Of a DNA stretch of 64,000 nt, positions 45,328 to 53,914 are shown one piece after another; the first letter of the stretch is position 1, and the number at the start of each line of letters is the position of its first letter. The stretch lies in NCBI RefSeq assembly GCF_002742385.2, contig NZ_MJBI02000002.1, positions 395,953 to 459,952 on the forward strand, read 5' to 3'. The stretch comes from Macrococcoides goetzii (lineage in GTDB: Bacteria > Bacillota > Bacilli > Staphylococcales > Staphylococcaceae). The notes beneath the pieces were generated by a model. It was not told the origin of the DNA, ran no database searches, and saw only the letters and a list, made by a program, of their open reading frames with translations. The position numbers were made by a program, and so were the translations under genes.

Positions 45328-45591
45328 TTACTTATTTAATTCATTGATGATTTTTTTGTCGTTGTGTGTGTAGATGATGTATTTTTTATCTTTAGTGTCT
45401 AAAAGGATACGATTTGTTTTACCAAAAGTTGAACCGATACGTACTACTTTCTCATCGTTATTCTCATCTGCACCAGCATAGATGTTTGTATCTTCTTTCA
45501 CGCTTAAGATGTCTTCGTTCGGAATTGTGATGTCAGCAACACGCCATTTGATATTTACTTCTTTATCGTTCTTAGTAATTCTCATTGCCAT
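45328..45591 (-). CDS. SunI/YnzG-family protein (PH-like fold)
   Basis: An 87-residue protein resembling the Bacillus YnzG/SunI group, whose founder gives immunity to the bacteriocin sublancin. The pattern EVNIKWRVADITIPNEDI, then VVRIGSTFGKTNRILLDTKDKKYIIYT, fits the beta-rich PH-like fold. There is no membrane helix. No bacteriocin gene is seen nearby, so an immunity role is not implied. ATG follows AGGATG. Confidence 0.68.
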   Translation of the reverse strand: MAMRITKNDKEVNIKWRVADITIPNEDILSVKEDTNIYAGADENNDEKVVRIGSTFGKTNRILLDTKDKKYIIYTHNDKKIINELNK

Positions 45592-45751
45592 TTTTAATAC
45601 ACATCCTTATTTATTTGATACCATAAATATACCCCTTTTTATGAAGACTTACAATTAAACCGATGTTTTTTCCCGAAAAAAAATGAAAATTACGTGATAT
45701 GATTGAATTAACAAATAATCGTTATAAATAGAGCGATTAAGGAGGACAAAA

Positions 45752-46915
45752 TTGAATAAAAAAATTCAAATGTTGATATTACTACTTGGTGTTGTTGTCG
45801 TTGCTTCGACATTAAGAGCACCGCTTACGGCAATTGGTCCGATGATTTCAGAAATTGGAGAGGCATTAGCTCTTCCGAAAGCCTTACTTGGAATGCTAAC
45901 AACGATTCCTCTGATTATGTTTGGGATGGTATCACCATTTGTCGCACGTTTCTCTCGTTCAGTAGGGATGAGTGCTGCATTGATGATTGGCATGTTTATT
46001 CTACTTTGTGGTCTTATTATTCGTATTATTCCAAACATCCCGATGTTGTTAACGGGTACGGTATTGATTGGTATTGGCATAGCGATAGGAAATGTAATAC
46101 TTCCAAGCTTTGTAAAATGGCGTTTCCCTGAACAGATGGGATTGATGACGGGTGTATTTGCTGCAACGATGAATATGACAGCAGGTATCGGTGGTGGTTT
46201 AAGTGTGCCATTAAGTAAGGTTAATGATGGAGGATATCAATATTCACTAGGGTTCTGGATATTATTTAGTATTGCTGGTATTTTACTATGGATGCCACAA
46301 CTGAGATATAATCCAAGATTATCTGTAACAGAAAGTAAGCGTCCTATATATAAATCTAAACTTGCGATTGCAATTGCTTTAATGATGGGATTTCAGTCGA
46401 TGAACTTTTATTCAACAGTTACATGGTTCCCTGATATTTTAATGTCTTATGGAGTAGATCAGGAAGCAGCTGGTTATTATTTAATGCTCAATCAGTTTGC
46501 TCAGTTACCGATGACTTTCCTGATGCCGGTTATTGCGATGAAAATGAAAAATCAACGCCCGCTTGTATATTTATTTACAACATTATTTTTAATTGGTTTC
46601 AGTGCATTGTTAGTTAACAAGACAATATTTATCGTTATTGCAATGATAGCCACTGGTTTGGCCGGTGGTGCGGCATTTAGTCTATGCATGTTGTTCTTCT
46701 CGCTACGTGCCAAGACAACTGAAGATGCGATTGAATTGTCTGGTTTCAGTCAATCTGTCGGGTATTTTGTAGCTGCCATTGGTCCGATGCTTTTCGGATA
46801 TTTACATGATGTATTTAATAGTCATACACCGAGTTATATTATGTTCTTTATGATTACGATTGTGATGTTTATTTTTGCTTTTATCTCAAGTCAGAATAAA
46901 TATATCTTTGAATAG
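45752..46915 (+). CDS. MFS transporter, CynX/NimT type
   Basis: A 387-residue protein with about 12 membrane helices. It carries the family opening STLRAPLTAIGPMISEIGEAL and the GNVILPSFVKWRFPEQMGLMTG segment of the CynX/NimT group, which includes cyanate and 2-nitroimidazole exporters. Substrate unknown. TTG start six bases after AAGGAGG. A terminator follows. Confidence 0.86.
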   Translation: MNKKIQMLILLLGVVVVASTLRAPLTAIGPMISEIGEALALPKALLGMLTTIPLIMFGMVSPFVARFSRSVGMSAALMIGMFILLCGLIIRIIPNIPMLLTGTVLIGIGIAIGNVILPSFVKWRFPEQMGLMTGVFAATMNMTAGIGGGLSVPLSKVNDGGYQYSLGFWILFSIAGILLWMPQLRYNPRLSVTESKRPIYKSKLAIAIALMMGFQSMNFYSTVTWFPDILMSYGVDQEAAGYYLMLNQFAQLPMTFLMPVIAMKMKNQRPLVYLFTTLFLIGFSALLVNKTIFIVIAMIATGLAGGAAFSLCMLFFSLRAKTTEDAIELSGFSQSVGYFVAAIGPMLFGYLHDVFNSHTPSYIMFFMITIVMFIFAFISSQNKYIFE

Positions 46916-46951
46916 AAAAACTGCTCAGTGATGTTAACTGAGCAGTTTTTT
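46915..46951. terminator. Bidirectional terminator
   Basis: The perfect stem AACTGCTCAGT/ACTGAGCAGTT with flanking A and T runs separates convergent genes. Confidence 0.92.
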
Positions 46952-47839
46952 ACGTTTCATCGCCTTAAATTGCATGTATTTACTATAACTATAAAGGATA
47001 AGGCCCGTCCATATACATAAGAAAGTTAAAAGATCGGTCATACTAAATGACTCCCCGAACAAAAAGACACCTTGCAGTAATATTAAAGTTGGTGAAATAT
47101 ATTGTAAGAAGCCGATTAAAGATAATGGGATACGTTTTGTGCCTGCTGTAAACATGATGAGTGGTACTGCAGTAGCGATCCCGGCAAAAAGTATGAGAAA
47201 ACTCGTATGATTCATACCGAAGTGCTGTTCACCTTGTCTCGCTAATAGGAAGAGACCAAGCATTGCTACTGGTAATGATATGATTGTTTCAAGTGCGATA
47301 CTATAGATAGCATCGATATTGACAAACTTCTTCATCAGCCCATATAATGCAAAACTCATAGCAAGAATAATTGATATGAGTGGGAAAGTACCGCTGCTGA
47401 TTGTCATATAAAGTACACCAATTGCTGCAAAGATAATCGCAAACGTCTCTAGTATATTAAAACGTTCTTTCATAAAAATAAATCCAAGGGCGATACTCAT
47501 CAATGGATTAATGTAATATCCAAGACTAGCCTGCAATACATGATGGTTGTTAATCGCCCAGATAAATATACCCCAGTTCACCATAATTACGATACTAGCG
47601 ATAATCAGTGCAATCAATTCTTTTTTACGATTGAATAACGCTTTCGTATCTGTTTTAAAGGTGCCCCATTTCTTTAATACGACAATCAAAATTACCATAA
47701 ATACAGCTGACCAGATAACGCGATGAAATAATATCTCATAAGGGTTGAAGGTATCGACTGAACGCCAATATGTAGGAAGTAATCCCCATAATAAATATGC
47801 ACCACCTGCATATAGTACCCCTTTTGTATTTTCCTGCAT
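46934..47839 (-). CDS. rarD: RarD-family DMT permease (EamA)
   Basis: A 301-residue protein with ten membrane helices in two EamA halves. GGAYLLWGLLPTYWRSVDTFNPYEILFHRVIWS is summarised by the motif LLWGLLPTYW, distinctive of RarD. Family substrates are not well known. ATG follows GGAGGTG. Monocistronic. Confidence 0.88.
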   Translation of the reverse strand: MQENTKGVLYAGGAYLLWGLLPTYWRSVDTFNPYEILFHRVIWSAVFMVILIVVLKKWGTFKTDTKALFNRKKELIALIIASIVIMVNWGIFIWAINNHHVLQASLGYYINPLMSIALGFIFMKERFNILETFAIIFAAIGVLYMTISSGTFPLISIILAMSFALYGLMKKFVNIDAIYSIALETIISLPVAMLGLFLLARQGEQHFGMNHTSFLILFAGIATAVPLIMFTAGTKRIPLSLIGFLQYISPTLILLQGVFLFGESFSMTDLLTFLCIWTGLILYSYSKYMQFKAMKRKKLLS

Positions 47840-48004
47840 ATATACACCTCCGCCTTTTCTATCATCATCATAGCAAAACTCTATTATGTCGTGCTGAAAT
47901 GATGCTTAAGTACAGGAAAAATAGTGTTTCTACACATTTTTAGTGCATGTGGTATAATACTTACATTGTATGTCGTTAATTTCATACATCTAAGGAGAGA
48001 AACA

Positions 48005-48700
48005 ATGAAAAAGTGGATAAGTATTTTGCTCATGTCAGTAGTACTTTGTGCGTGTGGTAAGGCAGAAGATGCACCTGAAAAAGTCGATCATAAGCCTGAT
48101 ATAGAAGTGAAAGTAAAACCACCAGTTGATAAGAAAAAGACTGATGATACTAAAAAAACAGCAAAAAAAGAAAAGAATAGTACGAAAGAAAAGAAAGAAA
48201 AAAACAGTACAGCAACCACAACTAAAACTGTTCAAACATCAAGAGGTTATGATACAGAACGGTATAATCTTGCAAGAACTTGCCTTGTAACGCCGGACAA
48301 AGAAAAAACAGCTGATTGTCAGGATATTAGTCACACTTCTGAATATTCGAAAGCGTGGAACAATCTGACGAGTGAGGGCTATATTTGTAGAAGTGGTCAA
48401 TGTGATTTGGCTGTTCAAACCGAAACTGAAGAGAAAACGATTGAAAAACAAGAGAAGGTCACAAATGAACAGAAGAACACTGTCCCGATTACAACTGAAG
48501 TCATCCCTGCTAAACCGGATAAGACGACAGAACCGAAAACAACAGAACCAACTACGGAACCGCCTCAAACTTCTGAATCTGATGAAGTAAGAACGACAGA
48601 ACCGAAAACGACAGAACAAAAAAATACGCTGACAAAAGAGGATACAGCGCAACAATCGAGGTCAGCAGTGCAGGACAATTCAGATGATAACAATCAATGA
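48005..48700 (+). CDS. Lysine/threonine-rich lipoprotein
   Basis: A 231-residue lipoprotein with signal MKKWISILLMSVVLCACGK and lipobox LCAC. A Lys/Thr/Glu low-complexity spacer (about 25-75) leads to a small core with four Cys (RTCLVTPD, ADCQD, GYICRSGQCD), then another Thr/Glu/Pro-rich tail with repeated TTEPKTTE. The core resembles no family that I recognise. The alkD-like gene overlaps its end by 17 bases. ATG follows AAGGAGAG. Confidence 0.75.
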   Translation: MKKWISILLMSVVLCACGKAEDAPEKVDHKPDIEVKVKPPVDKKKTDDTKKTAKKEKNSTKEKKEKNSTATTTKTVQTSRGYDTERYNLARTCLVTPDKEKTADCQDISHTSEYSKAWNNLTSEGYICRSGQCDLAVQTETEEKTIEKQEKVTNEQKNTVPITTEVIPAKPDKTTEPKTTEPTTEPPQTSESDEVRTTEPKTTEQKNTLTKEDTAQQSRSAVQDNSDDNNQ

Positions 48701-49355
48701 TATTAGAGCAGCATATGTTCCATTAAAAAATAGTGAACATCAACATTCGATGGAAAGTTATATGAAAAATAACTTTCCATTTCTCGGTATTAAGAAGAGT
48801 GTCACTGCGCCTGTGATGAGAGAATTATTTAAACAGGGATTACCAGATGCTAAAGAAGATGTAAAAGCACTGGTGGACGATTGTTTTTTTGAGAGAGAAC
48901 GAGAATATCACTATATTGGTATGGTGATTCTAAATAAAAAAGAAAAGTTGTTTAATGTGACTGATCTTGATTATATTGAAGGACTTTTAACGACACATAG
49001 CTGGTGGGACTCGGTAGATACAATCGCACCGAATATTGTTGGGGCGATAGTACTAAGAGAACGTAACATAGGAGAACAGAAGATGCGGGAATGGAATCGT
49101 TCTGATAACATCTGGCTACAACGCGCTAGTCTTTTACATCAACTAAAATATAAGGATAAAATGAACGAAACATTGCTCACAGAATTTATTCTAAATACGA
49201 AAGATGATAAAGCATTTTTTATTCGTAAAGCGATTGGTTGGGTACTAAGAGAATATTCAAAGACGAATGCTGTATTCGTAAAAGATTTTGTCTCTTCCAA
49301 TAAACTCTCACCATTGTCAGAACGCGAAGCTTTAAAATGGTTGGCGAGAAAGTAA
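48684..49355 (+). CDS. DNA alkylation repair protein (AlkD-like, HEAT repeats)
   Basis: A 223-residue protein of the AlkD family, which removes bulky or cationic alkylated bases without base flipping. Visible: FFEREREYHYIGMVIL, THSWWDSVDTIAPNIVG with the conserved Trp-Trp-Asp, and FFIRKAIGWVLREYSK. It overlaps the lipoprotein gene by 17 bases and is probably coupled to it, an odd pair. AGGA lies before ATG. Confidence 0.85.
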   Translation: MITINDIRAAYVPLKNSEHQHSMESYMKNNFPFLGIKKSVTAPVMRELFKQGLPDAKEDVKALVDDCFFEREREYHYIGMVILNKKEKLFNVTDLDYIEGLLTTHSWWDSVDTIAPNIVGAIVLRERNIGEQKMREWNRSDNIWLQRASLLHQLKYKDKMNETLLTEFILNTKDDKAFFIRKAIGWVLREYSKTNAVFVKDFVSSNKLSPLSEREALKWLARK

Positions 49356-49356
49356 A

Positions 49357-49389
49357 AAATCGACTCAAACAAATTGAGTCGATTTTTTG
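49357..49389 (+). terminator. Rho-independent terminator
   Basis: The stem AATCGACTCAA/TTGAGTCGATT is followed by TTTTT. Confidence 0.9.
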
Positions 49390-49564
49390 CGTTCAAATGT
49401 AGTCATAAGCATTTGATTAGAATGAGTTGGGCGAAATAAAGGGGGTTATTTCATTTATTTAATACTCATTGACTTATAATGCTAGTATAATAATATGTGA
49501 AATATATTTCAATGGATATGTGATGTATTTCACAGAAGTGTCAAATATGAAGGAGATGTGTCTA

Positions 49565-50068
49565 ATGACCGGAAAAACGCATGTAGCACTCGGTGTGCTG
49601 ATCGGCACATCTTATGGAATGAATGCTGCTTATGATATCAGTTCTTTTGCCGGTATTATAGGTACGACAGCATTGTTTAGTATCGTGCCGGATATTTGTC
49701 ATGCGGGGAGTAAGCTCGGGAAAAAGATATGGCCAATCAGTTCGTTAATAGCACTTATTTTTGGACATCGTACGCTGACGCATTCAATATTTTTTATGTT
49801 GCTTACAGGAATATTATTAATTGTGTTGAATGTTAATACAATATATGTGATTAGCGCAGTGCTCGGTGTAATCAGCCATTTGCTATTAGATATGTTAACA
49901 CCGCGTGGCGTCACTTTATTCTTCCCGATAAATAAGAAAATTGTTTTCCCTTTTACATTTAAGACGGGTGGGGTTTTAGATTTGTCACTTGCAACGACAT
50001 TTAGTGTGTTAACGATGTATCTATTTTATACAGAAATGTTTCATAGAACATTAGTATGGCTAAACTAA
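49565..50068 (+). CDS. YdjM/DUF457-family membrane-bound metal-dependent hydrolase
   Basis: A 167-residue membrane protein with about five helices. It has the family's metal-ligand segments MTGKTHVALGVLIG, SIVPDICHAGSKLG and HRTLTHSIFFML, plus SHLLLDMLTPRGVTLF. Family members (YdjM, YfhO) are SOS-linked or of unknown role. ATG at 49565 follows AAGGAG by nine bases; the longer frame has no better site. Confidence 0.85.
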   Translation: MTGKTHVALGVLIGTSYGMNAAYDISSFAGIIGTTALFSIVPDICHAGSKLGKKIWPISSLIALIFGHRTLTHSIFFMLLTGILLIVLNVNTIYVISAVLGVISHLLLDMLTPRGVTLFFPINKKIVFPFTFKTGGVLDLSLATTFSVLTMYLFYTEMFHRTLVWLN

Positions 50069-50139
50069 TCATGATAAAATATGAATGAATATGAATTAAC
50101 AAAATTTTAAAATAATAAAGTCTAAGGAGAATTTCACGG

Positions 50140-51321
50140 ATGAACAATAAATTAGAACAATACGGTCATACAACTTTAGCAACACAATTAGAACGCTTAT
50201 CTAATGATAAAAAGATTGAGTTACAAAATATGCTGAGACAGCAGGATTTTGATCGCATTAAAAAGTTATATGATGAAGTTTATGTTAATCGAGAGGTAAA
50301 GTTACCACAAGGTGAAATTAAAGACGTTGAGACAATCATCAAAGATGAAATGTCAGAAGAAATGCGTAATACATATAAAGAAAAAGGGTTAGAAGCAATT
50401 AGACAACTTAAAATAGCACCTGTATTGATGGCAGGTGGTCAAGGTACACGTTTAGAACATCCAGGGCCAAAAGGTACATTCGAATTTGACGGGAAAAGTT
50501 TGTTTGAATTTCAGGCGGAACAAATTATAGCTTATAATGAAGCGTATAATATCAATATCCCGTGGACAATTATGACGAGTGACATTAATCACGAGGAAAC
50601 GTTAGCTTACTTTGAAGCACATCATTATTTCGGTATGTCAAAAGAAAATATTACGTTCTTTAAACAACCGAATATTGTGGCGTTGAGTGAGTCAGGTGAA
50701 TTATTATTAAATAAAGAGCAATCACTTCTTACTACACCGAATGGCAATGGTGGTATTTTTGAAGCGTTAAATACATCTGGAGTAAATAAAAACTTAAAAG
50801 ATAAAGGCGTAGAATATCTTTACATCAATAACATTGATAATGTTCTCGTAAAAGTATTAGATCCAATTCTTTGCGGATTAGCAGTAGACAGTCAGTCAGA
50901 TGTTACTACAAAGACAATTGCAGCGAAAGATAATGAAAGTGTTGGACGTGTCATTGAAGTTGAAGGTGTTAAACAAGTTATGGAGTACACTGAATTACCT
51001 GAAGGTGAAGAGAATACATATCGCAATGCAAATATTGGTATTCACATCTTTAAATTAGACTATTTAATAACGCATGCTGAAAGTGAATTACCATATCACT
51101 TAGCAATCAAGAACTTAGAACAATTAGACGGTGAATTAAATCCTGTAAAACAATCAACATTAAAGTTTGAGAAGTTTTATTTTGACATCTTCCGTTATGG
51201 TCAATCATTTAAGACATTACAAGTGGACCGTGCAAGTGAATTTAGTCCGTTGAAGAATAAAGAAGGAAAAGATAGTGTTGAAACAGCTCGTCAGGATTTA
51301 ATCAATAATAAATTATTATAG
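50140..51321 (+). CDS. UTP--sugar-1-phosphate uridylyltransferase (UDPGP family)
   Basis: A 393-residue enzyme of the UDP-N-acetylglucosamine/UDP-glucose pyrophosphorylase family. The uridine-binding motif MAGGQGTRLEHPGPKG is at 97-111, with Glu where most members have Gly after the Leu. Other marks are NGNGGIF (UTP/sugar) and NNIDNVLVK. The product, UDP-GlcNAc or UDP-glucose, cannot be told by eye. ATG follows AAGGAG. A small membrane protein gene follows in the same operon. Confidence 0.85.
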   Translation: MNNKLEQYGHTTLATQLERLSNDKKIELQNMLRQQDFDRIKKLYDEVYVNREVKLPQGEIKDVETIIKDEMSEEMRNTYKEKGLEAIRQLKIAPVLMAGGQGTRLEHPGPKGTFEFDGKSLFEFQAEQIIAYNEAYNINIPWTIMTSDINHEETLAYFEAHHYFGMSKENITFFKQPNIVALSESGELLLNKEQSLLTTPNGNGGIFEALNTSGVNKNLKDKGVEYLYINNIDNVLVKVLDPILCGLAVDSQSDVTTKTIAAKDNESVGRVIEVEGVKQVMEYTELPEGEENTYRNANIGIHIFKLDYLITHAESELPYHLAIKNLEQLDGELNPVKQSTLKFEKFYFDIFRYGQSFKTLQVDRASEFSPLKNKEGKDSVETARQDLINNKLL

Positions 51322-51332
51322 AGGTGAAGCAT

Positions 51333-51581
51333 TTGAAATCTAAAACACATATTTATGTCATTATCATGATGTTAGCGCTTGTGGCTATAAATCTCTATTT
51401 ATCATACTATTACATTATTGGTCCTGGACGAGGAGAAGTCAGCTGGATGGGCTTTGTATCTTTATTTGCTGCTTTAATGCTTATCGGACTTACGTATAAG
51501 TATTATCAATCTCAGAAAAAAATTAATATGGATGATTTTAATGCGCATATTAAATCAGATGATGACCGTATCATTAAATAA
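51333..51581 (+). CDS. Small membrane protein
   Basis: An 82-residue protein with two hydrophobic segments, residues about 5-24 (HIYVIIMMLALVAINLYLSY) and 36-56 (FVSLFAALMLIGLTY), and a basic, acidic tail. No family recognised. TTG at 51333 is eight bases from GAGG; an earlier GTG lies inside the box. It starts 12 bases after the pyrophosphorylase stop. Confidence 0.65.
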   Translation: MKSKTHIYVIIMMLALVAINLYLSYYYIIGPGRGEVSWMGFVSLFAALMLIGLTYKYYQSQKKINMDDFNAHIKSDDDRIIK

Positions 51582-51696
51582 CTTAAATTTAATCACAGAA
51601 AATTAAATCTTCTGGATGTGTAGATAAAAGTAATAAACGATGTGTAATGTGTTGTGCATTATAAATTGAAATTTTGGCATAGGGCGTGTGAATGTA

Positions 51697-52788
51697 ATGA
51701 AGAATAAATGGTTTTTGCCGGTTGTCTTATCGTTAATTGTACTTGCGTTGGTATTAGCAAGTGTCATATTTTTATACTTAAATGAACAGGATAAGAAGAA
51801 TACGATTGAAATTGATGAACGTATAAAGACACACGTATTAAATGTCGATGGTAAAGTTAAACAGAACTTATCGAACTATTTTCAGAAAGGTGAACAGAAA
51901 GAGCCGGTTCTCATGCATGTGGAACTAGGAGATACCGTCCAAAAAGGTGATCCATTGTTCACATATAACGATGAAGCCCTGTTCTCTAAAGAAAAAGAAG
52001 TTGGTCTTTCATTAGATAACAAAATGATTGAGAAAGATCAGATTGAAGGACAAATTCTAGCGATGGAAATGATGGAAAGCGACACTTCTTCTGAAAATAA
52101 ACTTGATGAAATTGAAGCACAGTTAAACTGGCTGGATTCTGAACTATCTAAAGCAGAGAACAATATTGATATATTAAAGGAAAAGCAGACACAAATTTCA
52201 GGTAAGATAGATGAATTAACAGTTAAAGCAAGTACGGACGGAAAAGTTGTTAAACTGGATAAAGCTCAAATTGAGAAATTCTCAGAAAAAGCACAGACAA
52301 AACCGATTCTGGTAGTAACAGATGAGAAGTACTTTGTAGAAGGAACAACAAGCAGAAAGCAGATTGACTTCCTTGAAGAAGGATTAAAATTTGATGCCAA
52401 ACACGTACAAAATAAAGATAAATTATACAATGGCACTGTGGATACATATGAACAGGTGGCAGTAAATCCTGAAGCTGATACACAACGCTTTTTATATCAA
52501 GGTGGTTTAGATCATCATAAAGATTTATACATCGGAGATAAGATGAAAGTTAAGATTCATCTATCTTATAAAGATCATATATGGTTACCAGAGCGATACG
52601 TGAAGAAAAAGTTAACAACACATAAAAATAAAAAGAAACTTGCACACCCGGTAAAAGAATATTACGTCAATAAAATCTATGGGGATCAGGTGAATGAAGA
52701 GAAAGTTAAAGTGAAACGTTTTGTGAATGGTCAGTACCTTGTCGTTGAAGGGCTATCTTCAATCGATGCAATAAAAGCGTTTAAATAA
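51697..52788 (+). CDS. HlyD-like membrane-fusion (periplasmic adaptor) protein
   Basis: A 363-residue protein with one N-terminal membrane helix (residues about 7-30) and a lipoyl-like/coiled-coil body (VELGDTVQKGDPLFTYND, then LNWLDSELSKAENNIDILKEKQ). This is the membrane-fusion/adaptor architecture of efflux systems in Gram-positives. No efflux partner is adjacent. Start ATG has a weak box; GTG 51688 is an alternative. Confidence 0.75.
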   Translation: MKNKWFLPVVLSLIVLALVLASVIFLYLNEQDKKNTIEIDERIKTHVLNVDGKVKQNLSNYFQKGEQKEPVLMHVELGDTVQKGDPLFTYNDEALFSKEKEVGLSLDNKMIEKDQIEGQILAMEMMESDTSSENKLDEIEAQLNWLDSELSKAENNIDILKEKQTQISGKIDELTVKASTDGKVVKLDKAQIEKFSEKAQTKPILVVTDEKYFVEGTTSRKQIDFLEEGLKFDAKHVQNKDKLYNGTVDTYEQVAVNPEADTQRFLYQGGLDHHKDLYIGDKMKVKIHLSYKDHIWLPERYVKKKLTTHKNKKKLAHPVKEYYVNKIYGDQVNEEKVKVKRFVNGQYLVVEGLSSIDAIKAFK

Positions 52789-52880
52789 ATTTTGTAACAT
52801 TTTTATGATTGCGACATAGCAATTTAGGGTAAGTAATATTAACTATTATGTTAGCAATCAACCGAGTAGGGGGAACGTAT

Positions 52881-53849
52881 ATGAAATGGCAAGGTCGACA
52901 AGGTAGTTCGAACGTTGAGGATGCTAGAGGATCTGGTGGCGGATTCTCAGGCGGCGGTAGCCCAATGGTTATCGGCGGAGGCGGAATGGGTTGTTTAGGT
53001 GTTATTGCCATGATTATCTTTATGTTAATGGGGGGTAACCCTGGAGATTTAGGTGGTGTTCTTGGTGGAGATCCTTCACAACAAGAGCAAACACAAGATA
53101 ATGGCGCAACATCAGGTGGCTCTGGTTCTCAAGATAATCCGTTTGAAACAGGTAATGTAAAGAAAGAGGCTGAACAAGTTGATACTAAGACTGAACAGTC
53201 ATTAGATGAACGTGGTCAGTTTGCGTCGGTTGTTCTTAAAGATACTGAAGATGTATGGCATGAATTATTTAAGAAATATGATCGTACATATACTGAACCT
53301 AAACTAGTACTATATACGGATGGTGTGCGTTCAGGTTGTGGTAATGCAAGCGCACAGATGGGACCTTTCTACTGTCCGACAGATCAAAAAGTTTATATCG
53401 ATTTATCTTTTATGGATGAATTAGATAAAAAGTTTAATGCACCTGGAGACTTTGCGATGGCTTATGTTATTGCACATGAAGTAGGTCACCACGTCCAAAA
53501 TGAATTAGGTATCCTACCAAAATTCCACCAATTAAGAAATCAATTATCTGAAACTGAATATAATAAGTATTCAGTAGCAGTTGAGTTACAGGCAGACTAT
53601 TTAGCTGGTGTCTATGCGAAACATGCACAGGAAATGGGTTACACTGATGAAGATGACCTAGAAGAAGCGATTAAAGCAGCGCATGCTGTAGGTGATGATA
53701 CGATTCAGGAAAAAGCAATTGGTAGAGCAAATCCAGATACATTTACACATGGATCAAGTGCTGACCGTATGAAATGGTTTAAAAAAGGTTATGAAGCCGG
53801 CGATTTAAGCGAAGGCGATACATTTAAAGCTTTAGGATTAGAATTTTAA
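52881..53849 (+). CDS. YpfJ-family neutral zinc metallopeptidase
   Basis: A 322-residue membrane-anchored peptidase. The N-terminal stretch is Gly-rich, with one membrane helix at about 38-51. The catalytic HEVGHH (His199, Glu200, His203) fits the HExxH signature, with a downstream QADYLAG. Family function is unknown; it may act on envelope proteins. ATG follows GGGGGAACG. Confidence 0.87.
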   Translation: MKWQGRQGSSNVEDARGSGGGFSGGGSPMVIGGGGMGCLGVIAMIIFMLMGGNPGDLGGVLGGDPSQQEQTQDNGATSGGSGSQDNPFETGNVKKEAEQVDTKTEQSLDERGQFASVVLKDTEDVWHELFKKYDRTYTEPKLVLYTDGVRSGCGNASAQMGPFYCPTDQKVYIDLSFMDELDKKFNAPGDFAMAYVIAHEVGHHVQNELGILPKFHQLRNQLSETEYNKYSVAVELQADYLAGVYAKHAQEMGYTDEDDLEEAIKAAHAVGDDTIQEKAIGRANPDTFTHGSSADRMKWFKKGYEAGDLSEGDTFKALGLEF

Positions 53850-53864
53850 ATCATCAGATAATAA

Positions 53865-53899
53865 AGGTATACTAATATTAATTAGTATATCTTTTTTTA
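53865..53899 (+). terminator. Rho-independent terminator
   Basis: The stem GTATACTAAT/ATTAGTATAT is followed by a T run. Confidence 0.75.
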
Positions 53900-53914
53900 T
53901 TTGGAGGGATGATC

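Noticed and set aside
48239..48655. Minus-strand open frame rich in Arg and Phe opposite the lipoprotein gene
   Set aside because: The composition is the mirror of the Lys/Thr/Glu-rich repeats on the other strand; no independent coding signal.
52781..53011. Minus-strand Pro-rich open frame
   Set aside because: It mirrors the Gly-rich N-terminus of the YpfJ-type peptidase and has no ribosome-binding site.
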